DNA of 12,076 nucleotides from Rhizopus sp. PT2906 (lineage: Eukaryota; Mucoromycota; Mucoromycetes; Mucorales; Rhizopodaceae). Shown here piece after piece: positions 1-8,800 of the stretch. The notes below the pieces were generated by a model, which saw only the letters and a program-made list of their open reading frames with translations, did no database searches and was not told where the DNA came from. The DNA lies in the NCBI GenBank assembly GCA_025529335.1, contig JAMYHX010000797.1, positions 1 through 12,076 on the forward strand, in the 5' to 3' direction. The position numbers and the translations under genes were made by a program. Positions within the stretch are counted from its first letter, which is position 1. Every line of letters starts with the position of its first letter.

Positions 1-273
1 GTTTGTCTGAAGCAGTTCATATTCTACAATTTGCTTGGCTTGTCTCCATGATTCAAATCTGTCTCTTTCAACCATCAGCTGTTGCTTCAGTCTGATATTC
101 TCTTGATGAACTAATGACATATATTCCATTTCTGGACTCGTGTCAACGCCATCATCATCACTATCGTCCTCATCTCTAGGACGATGCATGACTATTGCCC
201 CATTGGCTTTCATCGTAGGCTGAAATGCTCTTGCACTTTGTTTACCATTTGTAAAAATATTATCCAACTTCAT
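1..273 (-). CDS. Unidentified acidic coiled-coil protein, N-terminal part (runs off the left edge)
   Basis: An open frame reads from an ATG at 273 down to base 1 with no stop: 91 codons, so the gene continues outside the window. Residues 1-30 are mixed, with basic residues. Residues 31-44 form a charged patch (RPRDEDDSDDDGVD) that looks like a disordered acidic or casein kinase-type segment. From about residue 50 to 91 the sequence is rich in Glu, Gln, Lys, Arg and Leu and looks like the start of a coiled coil (ENIRLKQQLMVERDRFESW). I do not recognise the family and propose no function. The start was chosen because it is the first Met of the frame and follows a T-rich, UTR-like stretch. An overlapping minus-strand frame at 260-451 has a phenylalanine run coming from that T tract and looks spurious. 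Whether the frame is interrupted by introns further left cannot be seen. Confidence 0.65.
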   Translation of the reverse strand, partial: MKLDNIFTNGKQSARAFQPTMKANGAIVMHRPRDEDDSDDDGVDTSPEMEYMSLVHQENIRLKQQLMVERDRFESWRQAKQIVEYELLQTN

Positions 274-582
274 TGAAGGAAAAAAAGAAAAAGGTAAAGT
301 GGTGTACCTCTTTTATACAAACATCATATATCACACAAGAAACATAGTGATCGACTATTAAACCTGTTCTTTCTCCTTTAACGTCAACTAATTTTCTTCT
401 CCCTTTTTGTGCACCCACGTAAATTAAACAGTGATACAAAATATTCTGCATAATTAAGACTAAGCATCACTATTAAGCTCATATTCAGGTTTATTTGTGA
501 TATCCTACAAGGAACCTATTTTGCTGGTTATTGACTCGACGAACTTTTACAAATGCAAAGGTAAATACAACACCTCTAACGG
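274..582. other. Intergenic stretch, no gene seen
   Basis: This separates the divergent left-edge gene from the retrotransposon relic. It should contain the promoter and 5' UTR of the minus-strand gene: there is a pyrimidine-rich run on the minus strand just before its ATG. I see no tRNA-like element and no convincing coding frame. Confidence 0.5.
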
Positions 583-1430
583 ATGAACAAGGTACTTTCA
601 ACTAAAATCGGTCTGAACACAAGGCTGATACAGTCAAACCTATGGAATTTGGCCTTTTCTCAAAAAACAATTGACCTCTTCAGGGATCAATGCTCCCTAT
701 ACTCAGTTTATATAAGCCAGTTTCCAGTACCTTTGCGTCCACAAATGTCCGCGATGGATAAATTCCCAGATGAAACCGTATGTCTATTCAACTGCCTACT
801 ATATGCGGATGACGTGGCACTCATTTATGATTAGAAAAATATGGATCATCTACTCAATGTGTGTGAGCAACATAGCCTAGAGACAAATTATAAGTGGAAT
901 ACTACGAAATGCGTTATTCTGGATAGCAAACATCAGTCCATCGACTACAAGCTTCACCACCGGGTTTCACTCTGTCAAAGCTCTTTTGTTTATTTTGGGG
1001 TCCCCATTCAAGCCTGGAGGTTTTCTGGATCCTGAACCATTAGTAAACCGCGACTGTACAATATCCTTTGAAACCATGAGTATTATCATGTCGATTGGAC
1101 CGATCCCTACTGGTTTCTCGAAACTTCTGTCCTCTAGGTTCTATACTCAAGTTGTTTGCCCACAGGTGGAGTATAGATTAGCCAAAAGTTTGCTCTCCTA
1201 TTCTCAACTAAAAAGACTGTAGAATACCCAAAACATGTGTATGCTGATGATCTATGGCACACACAAGTGTTCCTCTACCAAGATGATGTTACATTTGGCG
1301 GATCTCCTAACTACGTTCGAAAGAGTACAGATTCATCAGGCTTCCCTTAATATAGAGTGTGAATTATTCTATGTATTGATTGAAAATAATCTGCAGATGA
1401 GTCTTCAAAAATTCTACTTGCTTTAGAAAC
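583..1430 (+). mobile_element. Decayed LINE (non-LTR retrotransposon) reverse-transcriptase fragment
   Basis: The frames at 583-834 and 841-1035 are the same frame split by a TAG at 832-834. They carry LYSVYIS followed by LLYADDVALIYD, the catalytic YADD box of reverse transcriptase, then a TKCVIL block and YFGVPI, in the order found in the palm and thumb of LINE-type RTs. From about 1000 the homology continues one frame over (986-1222 and 1235-1426, split by a TAG at 1220-1222). There it reads like the RT C-terminal region: GFSKLLS, a QVVCPQVEY segment (family form roughly RPQLEYGL), SQLKRL, HKCSST and TTFERVQIHQA. Upstream of LYSVYIS the block with the QGS..SP signature seems to be deleted. 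The endonuclease, RNase H, poly(A) tail and target-site duplication are not visible. With two stops, one frameshift and a deletion, this is a dead 5'-truncated copy. Exact borders are uncertain, and the 3' side may reach about 1600. Confidence 0.85.
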
Positions 1431-2500
1431 CTTGATTAGATAAAAATACGGCAAACGTTGTACCAAACATAAGGATGTCTAGTTTATAAAAAGAGACTTG
1501 ATCTGCATTCAAAATAATATCAAATATGAATTCCAGACTTGTTACAAGAATCTACAACCTATTAGGAGATAGCTTTCAGATTAATATTTACTTTTAATCT
1601 TTATTAGCATATTGAGCAAAGGTTAATTACTATTTAGATCAGAGGGCAAAAGTAAGAATAATACATATGTTTCTTCTCGAGAAGAATTGTTACTTCAACT
1701 TGAGCAGACGACCAGAGTGCTTTAAAGTCATATTTTACAAAAGGGCATCTTTTGCTGTTTGAATTTCTTTTCCGGCATTCAGCATTGATGCTTTATTTAT
1801 TTTTGTTATTGTAAAAAGGCAGTTAAGTCGATGACTTGCGAAGTAAATTCTTCATCAAGAGCCGAATGTTATTAAATTAGGTTTGAGCGAGGGCTTTTTA
1901 AGGAATATTAATGTTGTCAGTATGATAGATGTGGTCATTGTGGTTATTTATCATATCAGATGCGATAGAGGAATGTAAAGTAGAATGCATGCTCTGTTGT
2001 ATGATTATGTTCGAGTTATTATAATGATTTTATCAAACACGTCACTTGAACTTTTCTATCAAAGGGACTTTTTCTGTGATAATTCTTTGATAAACTTTTC
2101 AAGCGATTTGGTTCCTTTGCAATATTGAAATAACTTTTAAGGCTTCAAATAAAATACATTTGAAAATATGGCAGTGTTTTGAAGGCACTGGAAGTCAACA
2201 AATATACCACCAGGCGTGTTTAATGCCTCTCCCACTTTCACCCCAAAGCTATATCCATTAAAAAATAATTTTTATCAATTTTCCTAATAGAAAAGAAATG
2301 TCAGCCGCAATATAGTCGCAGATAAGTTATTGGTATAACTAAGCGTACTCCTTATTATTATTTGATTAATTAAAGAGTCTGTTTTTATCAATGTCATCTG
2401 CAATATCCAGTGCATGAAAAATAACTTACGGACAGTCACGCAGCTACGAAACGTAAAGCCATCGCTATCGCAGTTTATTTTTATTTTTTTTACTGCACAA
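1431..2500. other. Gene-free AT-rich stretch before the zinc-finger gene
   Basis: No frame above about 60 codons and no recognisable protein or tRNA motif was found. The left part may be the eroded 3' end of the LINE copy, since stops are dense but a few RT-like residues persist to about 1600. The right end should hold the promoter and 5' UTR of the gene starting at 2501: a T-rich run lies at about 2475-2491. A perfect 16-bp palindrome sits at 1671-1686 and is listed separately. Confidence 0.5.
1671..1686. repeat. Perfect 16-bp palindrome
   Basis: TTCTTCTCGAGAAGAA equals its own reverse complement, centred on a CTCGAG core. It could be a site for a dimeric DNA-binding protein or chance. The TTC and GAA blocks are 4 bp apart at the centre, so it is not a canonical heat-shock element (2-bp spacing). 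Confidence 0.6.
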
Positions 2501-4443
2501 ATGATTATACCTCAACCACCAGTCTCTGGTCATGACTCACCTGGTGGGTCTGACATGGACGTTTCTGATGATGAGGGTGAAATTCCTAATCCTTCTTCAG
2601 TAACTAAGCATTAAATGTAAAAACCTTACACTGAATTAACTTTATATTTTGTATTGCCCAGTCTACATCGACATTTCAACCTGAACCTGAAAAGACATCC
2701 TTAGAATACTATGAAGACGAAGATGAAGATATGGAATCAGTCAGTAGCTACAAAACTGCTCCTAGCTCTCCTCCACCTTCTGGCTTTTCTCTTTTGGATG
2801 AAGAATGTAAAAAACTGACTGAAGCTTTAGAAGAAGCAGAACGTAACAACAGTCAAGTACTTCAGCAGTTGTCAGAACTTAAATTACAGCAAGAAGAGTT
2901 AAAGATTAAGTTGCTAGAGCTTCAGGTACGCTCATCTATAAAGGCTGCAAGAAACAGTAACGCGTCTTCAAACAATAATGGCGCATCTACTAGTTCCCGA
3001 CCTACTCAGAGCAATTCACCTGTAAATACTCAGTCTCAAACTATCACTGTGAATGATGTAACGCTTAACTTGCAGCCATTGAAAAAAGAATACATGCGGC
3101 TTGATGAAGAAAAACGAGCTGCTAAAGCAAACACAAGGAGAATGAAAAAGGCAGTTGAAAAATTGAGAGCAGAGATGACCGATGTAGAATCATTAAGAAA
3201 TACACACAGCGAGGCAGCACCAGAATATGAAAAAAAACTGTCGGATCTACGTGCTAATCTGCAACAAGCAGAAAAAGATTATGAAGGAGCTTCAGCTGAT
3301 TCTGTAATTGCTACTAATAGAGTTGTAGACTTCAACTCACGGGTAGAAAAACTTGGTGTCAAGATCTCAGACTTGAAGCCTCCACCAGCTGATCAACGTA
3401 AAATTACGGATCCACAAAAATTAAATTTGAACTATGTCGATGAGTTGGATAAAAAGCGTAGACTCGATTCTGAGAATGATATTCCTGCTAAGCGTGCAAA
3501 AGTACCCCAAGGTTCATCTGCGTCTACGATTAAACAAGTGAATATCATGCCTTACCTCTTTTGTCATGTATTAACTGCCTTATCTATAGGACAATAATAC
3601 GAGCCCTCTTCCGTCAAAACCATTTGAAGGATTTATGGTAAGTGTTGTCGAGTGTAGCATAGTTATTTGAACTGACAGACTTGACTGTAGAGAAAAGACG
3701 GTTTCCGTGATTTTAGTGTATGTATTGTTTTAATCCCTTCCCCCTTTCTTAGGAACTGAGATTGACTTAATCCCTCCCTTTATCATAGCATATTACCACC
3801 AAACCTGATTTTGCATTTCAGTCATACGAAGAAATGCAACAGACAGTGATTAGTTTAGTGAATGATTTGATTGAAGATCATTCAGTTTATTTTCGAAAAG
3901 AGAATGAACGTAAGCAAGGGAAGAGAACTAGTGTCTCAAACCCTCCAGTTCCTAAGAACAACACATCTAGCCATGGACAGTCAAATACAACTGAGCCATC
4001 CAATGCCACTCCTTTACCAACCCCTGACAGAAGCCGTGTATTAATTCCTAGCCCTCAATTAGCTGAAATCAAGCGAAACATTGAAAGTAACAGATCATCA
4101 ATGGTTGATCCTGTTCCTTCAAGTACACTCGCTGCATCTTCAGCTAAGAACAAGGGTAAGGGCAAGGGCAAGGAAACGTCTATTGAGGTTGATATTCAGC
4201 ATAGCAATAGCAATAATGCGAATTCCGTAAGTGAACTAATAGAACAACAAAACACAGAGTTTGACTTGGCTTCAGGTACATTTTCGACCTTATCGTCAAG
4301 CTGTGGAATCTATTGGCATTGGTACAGGTTTATTGCAGGTAGCTAATAATGGAAAGCCCTTATGTTACTATGAAGCCAGCGGGGGTCAATGTAATGACAG
4401 CAAGTGTCAGTATGCACATTGGCGCGACTTTGCAAACATTTAG
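2501..4443 (+). CDS. ZFC3H1/Red1-type C-terminal CCCH zinc-finger coiled-coil protein (five exons, 531 aa)
   Basis: Exons read 2501-2599, 2662-3537, 3590-3637, 3822-4226 and 4276-4443; every junction is GT-AG and phase 0. Residues 16-30 are acidic (MDVSDDEGEI), like the N-termini of ZFC3H1 proteins. Coiled coils lie at about 75-131 and 173-272, separated by an Asn/Ser-rich linker. A basic cluster at about 297-313 (KKRRLD...PAKRAK) looks like a nuclear signal. A KGKGKGK run lies near 452-458. The last exon has HFRPYR and the finger CYYEASGGQCNDSKCQYAH, ligands C506, C515, C520 and H524 (C-x8-C-x4-C-x3-H), followed by WRDF. That finger form, ending in CND..C.Y.H, is typical of the zf-C3H1 domain of human ZFC3H1 and fission-yeast Red1. 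Those proteins link the Mtr4/Mtl1 helicase to polyadenylated transcripts for nuclear exosome decay (PAXT, MTREC). The same role here is inferred. Met 2501 was preferred over an in-frame Met at 2414, because the extra 29 codons run through a T-rich, UTR-like segment. Confidence 0.85.
4227..4275 (+). other. 49-bp intron 4 of the zinc-finger gene
   Basis: The donor GTAAGT is canonical and the acceptor is TTCAG. Removing it joins codon TCC (residue 476) to the frame that encodes HFRPYR and the zinc finger. If it is kept, the frame changes relative to the finger and stops at 4344-4346. At 49 bp it is at the short end of the introns inferred in this window. Confidence 0.75.
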
Positions 4444-4458
4444 TACATATGAATTTTA

Positions 4459-4480
4459 ATATATATATATATATATATAT
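4459..4480. repeat. (AT)11 microsatellite
   Basis: Eleven AT units in the 3' flank of the zinc-finger gene, 16 bp after its stop codon. Probably in the 3' UTR, and likely variable in length between strains. Confidence 0.95.
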
Positions 4481-4488
4481 GAGGGTAA

Positions 4489-4494
4489 AATAAA
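4489..4494 (+). terminator. Candidate poly(A) signal AATAAA of the zinc-finger gene
   Basis: An exact AATAAA lies 46 bp after the stop codon at 4441-4443, just past the AT microsatellite. Position and sequence fit a polyadenylation signal, but no transcript end is known. The rest of the gap to 4807 is T-rich and A-rich and holds no credible gene. Confidence 0.5.
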
Positions 4495-4807
4495 GATTAA
4501 TGCTTCTTATGCGTTATTTATTTATTTTACTTACACAAGACAGAACTTTTATTGTTCCTTTTTTTGACTTTATGATTTCAAAAGGAAATATAATAGAATG
4601 TTGTGCATTGACTTTCACTGGAATCATATGTGTGAAGTTCCGAAGGAATGACCCAGTCAATTTTCATTCCGTAAGGCTTAAGCACACAGAAAACGATCCT
4701 TGGCAGTTTTTTAAAGAAAAAAGTTTTAGAATATACAAGAATGCAAGCACGTTCATTATTTTTTTTCTTCTTTATTTCTCTTCAAAAAAAAAAAATACCC
4801 GAGAACA

Positions 4808-5576
4808 ATGCTTCTGAATATCAAGATTTCACTTGCAGTTTTCACCCTTTTTTATACCCTTGCCCACACATACAAAAGTAAGTTGTATTCAACAAGAGTT
4901 TGCAATGTTTGTGTTGATATATTGAGAAGTCGTATACTGTGACGATAATGGATGTACATCTGAAAAATATATGACTTCTGATCCTGATCTTTCATTTAAT
5001 CCTACAACCACCTCTTTTTCTGTTGTTGCTACATCAACTTCAAGCCGTTCAACCGATTACAACACCATTGTTCATACCACTTCTCTAATAGCCAAGTCTT
5101 ACGATAACGGGGGAACATCGTTTTCTGATTCAAGCGAATGGAAAATTATCGCTGGTAGTTTAGGCGGCATTATTGGTGCTGCCATTATAGCAACAGCCAT
5201 CTTTGCAGTCAGATACATTCGCACCAGACGCTCTGGTCTGAAACAGGATCATACTGATGATGCTAATCAAACTAGAAAATGTTGGAATCATGGGGATGCC
5301 AACCGAAAAAGGATTTCCACAAATGGTGCATCCTCTATTCCGGTGTTTATCGTACCAATGGACGATGTAAGCAACTCCTTACCGAACCGTGAATGGAAGC
5401 AGTTGACGAAGGCTGCATATCAGCAGGATTGGTACAAACTCAATCAAGACAGTCCTCATAGGCATAAAAATAAGGACGAGCAAGAGGATGCTATTAGAAA
5501 AGAACAAACCGGCCAAGACGTCAAACTTGAATCTCCTCAAGCCATATCATCTACAAGTAGTGCTGAAAGGTCCTAG
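4808..5576 (+). CDS. Type I single-pass membrane protein with Ser/Thr-rich ectodomain (two exons, 238 aa)
   Basis: Exon 1 (4808-4877) encodes a signal peptide-like start, MLLNIKISLAVFTLFYTLA. A 52-bp intron (4878-4929, GTAAGT...AAG) joins it in phase 1 to exon 2 (4930-5576). The mature part begins with a two-cysteine stretch, VYCDDNGC (C27, C32), then a region rich in Ser and Thr up to about residue 94, likely O-glycosylated. Residues about 95-117 form one transmembrane helix rich in Gly and Ala (IIAGSLGGIIGAAIIATAIF), followed by a basic stop-transfer RYIRTRR. The hydrophilic tail of about 118 residues is probably cytosolic. This layout recalls fungal cell-wall stress sensors and mucin-like surface proteins, but there is no WSC domain or other named domain that I recognise, so function is unknown. 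No AATAAA was seen close downstream. Confidence 0.75.
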
Positions 5577-5860
5577 TTACGTGTTTTTTTTTACATCCTC
5601 CTTTAGTTGATATCAAGTATTATGGGTAACCTTGTTTTATTTCAATTCTAAATAGATATTAAAGTTAAATAGTAAAAATGGATGACCTTTTTTGAAAACA
5701 AGAATTGAGGGGAGTATTTATATGTGTGTAATGGATCCGACTGATCAAGCGGAAATTGAATTTGATTTCCTTTTTCATGTAAAAAAAGTTTTTTTTTTTT
5801 TTTTGTTTTCATTCTTTGCCATAAAACCGAAACGACCCTTTGTCCGTTTCATAAAAGAGA
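5577..5860. promoter_or_regulatory. Probable promoter and 5' UTR region of the karyopherin gene, with A7-G-T16 tract
   Basis: The gap between the membrane-protein stop and the karyopherin ATG holds a run of seven A, one G and sixteen T (5781-5804), ending 57 bp before the ATG. Such poly(dA:dT) tracts commonly keep nucleosomes off fungal promoters, so a promoter role is plausible; no defined TATA box was identified. An 81-codon frame at 5692-5937 crosses the T run, giving a Phe run, and ends inside the first intron. I treat it as spurious. Confidence 0.4.
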
Positions 5861-8800
5861 ATGGAGGTAAAGAGAAAGACTATGCGCATGTGATAGTAAC
5901 TCAAGATACTAATACAAGATATTTATCCTATATTTAAAAAAACCAGCAATTTGTAGCAGGACTAGAAGAACTCTTAACAAAGCTAGCCACAGCCCAGGAC
6001 TCTGATACTATTAGAGTTGTAAAGTATATGAACAGTATACAATAGATAGACTGCTCATATCCTTCTTTCAATAGGCCACCTCTACCTTAAATACTCAATT
6101 CTATGTCTCAGCTGATTGCATTCCAGCCTTTGTCGAAATTATCAGTCGATCACCTCTACACCAAGTTCGTCAGTTGGCAGCTGTTGAACTAAGAAAGCGT
6201 ATTTCTAAGCGCTGGCATGAAGTTCCTGAGGCTACACAAGTGACTATTCGTGGTCAATTGCTGCAAATTGCTTTAAGTGAACAACAGTAAGATCTAAACA
6301 AAAAACAAAAAGTTAATAACTGATAACAATCTGCTTATACAGTGAAATTGTTCGTCATTCCACCGCTCGTGTCATCTCATCAATTGCTCGTATTGATGTG
6401 CCTGAAAATAAATGGCCAGAGTTACTAGGTTTTCTAAATCAAGCTTGTACCAGTGCAACAACTATTCATCGTGAAGTGGGTACCTACTGCTTGTACACAC
6501 TATTTGAAGTGATTGCAGATTTCTTTATGGACCATACCGCTCCCTTATACGCATTATTCTCAAAGTCAATTGCAGATCCTGAAAGCAAACGTGTTAGAGT
6601 AACAACCGTTTTGTAAGTAAACCAAAAACATGTTGATCACAGCCAGTAATGATGACAAGCTGCTTCTTAGAACTTTGGGAAAGTTGGCAGAGTTTATTGA
6701 ATCTGAGGACAAGGAGAATATTGTAAGTTGTGTAGATTGTGGAAAAAGGATGATATTCATGTGATATTAGAAAGCGTTCAAAGAGATGATTCCAGGCATG
6801 GTCAACGTCTTGGAACAGTGTCTCAAGGAAAACGATGAAGAAAGCGCAAGTGAAATCTTTGAAGTATTCGATACTTTGTTGATGCTGGTAATCATTTAGA
6901 TGAAACGTATATTCTCCTTTGTGAGTAACTTTGTTTCAATTATAGGATGCACCTCTTTTATCTAGCCATTTAGCAGATTTAATCCAATTCTTCTTGACAA
7001 TTGGCTCAAATCGAGGCTTAGATGACTCTCTTCGTGTCATGGCACTTTCTTTCCTTATGTGGGCAGCTGTATAGTATGTGTCATGGAAAAAGTGAAAGAG
7101 CATATATTAATCATCTTGGCGTAGTAAACAAAACAAGATTAGGAATTTGAAGCTTGTTGCCCCCATTATTGAAGGGCTTATGCCTATTGGAACAGAAGAA
7201 GAGCCCGAAGATGTTGATGAAGATTCCCCTTCTCGTGTATGTAACAAATATCATCAAGTAATCAGTTGCTTACACATTTATATAGCTTGCCTTCAAAGTA
7301 TTGAACGCTCTTGCAACAAATATGCCACCCCAACAAATATTCCCTGTTGTCATGCCTATGGTTGCTGGCTACATGCAAAACCCGGATGCCAACTATCGTA
7401 AGGCTGCCATGATGTCCTTTGCAGTTGTTATCGAAGGTTGTGCAGATTACATGAGCCCCAAGCTCAACGATCTATTGCCTCTTGTTTGTTCCGGCTTACA
7501 AGATCCCGAAATCATTGTTCGCCGTGCTGCTTGTATGGCCCTTGGATGTCTTGCTGAAGAGATGCCAGCAGAGATTTCAGAAAGCCACCAAGTCCTACTT
7601 CCCTTGGTGTTTAATTTGATGAATGATACAAACCCAGAAGTGACCCGTCATGCATGCAATGCATTGGATGCTATCCTGGACAGTTTAGGAGACGAAGTGC
7701 TTCAGTATCTGCCCATGTTGATGGAGAAACTCTTGTTTCTTTTGGATCATGCACCTCAAGTTGAAACCAAGGCAACCGTTATGGGGGCTATTGGCAGCGC
7801 CGCTCATGCAGCTGGTGAATCCTTTGAACCCTACTTTGCTCAAGTTATGCCACGTATCCGTCACTTGATGACCTTGAAAGAAAGCTCGGACGATACTCTG
7901 TTGCGTGGAGTAGCAACAGATTCAGCTGGTGCAATCGCTGAAGCAGTTGGTGCAGAGAAATATAGACCTTTTGCTCCTGATTTGATGACTCTTGCAATTG
8001 AACAATTAGATATGGATTCACCAAGATTAAGAGAGAGCTCATATGCCTTCTTCTCTATCATGGCTAATGTGTTTGGTGAAGAATTTGCACCTTATCTTCC
8101 TACAATCATGCCCCACATCATTGCTTCATGCAAGGCGGAAGAAAGTGATGGCGTCAATGTTGGCAGCGAAATCGATTTGACGTTGGGTGATGGTGACGAC
8201 GATGATGAAGAAAATGGGTTTAATTTCAGCTCTTCTATTGCTGATGAAAAGGAATTTGCTGCTGATGCACTTGGAGAAATCTTTGAAAACACACAAGTTC
8301 ACTTTTTGCCATATGTTGAATCTGCTGTGCAAGAACTCACAGATCTTTCTACTCACTTGTTTGATGGCGTTCGTAAGGCTGTTGTAGGTAGTTTGTTCAG
8401 TTTTTTGAAGACGTTCTATATTATGTCTGGATCAGAGGAATGGAAAGCTGGTTTGCCTGTAAGCTATCCTGTATCTGAAAACGTTCAAAACATGATCAAC
8501 GTTGTCATTCCAACCATTTTATCCGTCTGGAAAGAAGAAGATGACAAAATGGTTGTCGTTCAGATTTGTACAGAGCTGCTTCAAGCCTTAAAGCTCATGG
8601 GTCCTTGTGTGATTGCTGATAGCCTTGAAGAAATCTCACGTAATGTGTTGGATATTTTTGAAAAGAGATCTCTTTGTCAACAAAATTATGAAGAAGACGA
8701 CTATGTCGACGAGGAAGAAGAAGCAGAGTCCGAATCCCTGCTGATTGGTGCTGCTGGTGATCTTGTGGCTACTATATGTGAAGTTGTAGGAGAGGGATAT

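Noticed and set aside
260..451. A 63-codon minus-strand frame at the left
   Set aside because: It overlaps the start of the better-supported left-edge frame, and its C-terminal Phe run comes from a T tract.
2414..2500. N-terminal extension of the zinc-finger protein to a Met at 2414
   Set aside because: The added 29 residues include a Phe/Ile run from T-rich DNA typical of a 5' UTR. Met 2501 begins a protein-like, acidic segment. Not fully excluded.
4500..4817. A 105-codon plus-strand frame between the zinc-finger and membrane-protein genes
   Set aside because: Built on T- and A-rich low-complexity DNA, with a Phe- and Lys-rich translation and no recognisable motif. It overlaps the signal-peptide exon in another frame.
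5692..5937. An 81-codon plus-strand frame upstream of the karyopherin
   Set aside because: It translates the T16 tract into a Phe run, overlaps the true start in another frame and ends within the first intron. No protein-like features.
7845..8387. Several frames of 65-76 codons on both strands within the karyopherin
   Set aside because: Shadows of the large coding exon; the plus-strand HEAT-repeat frame is clearly the real one.
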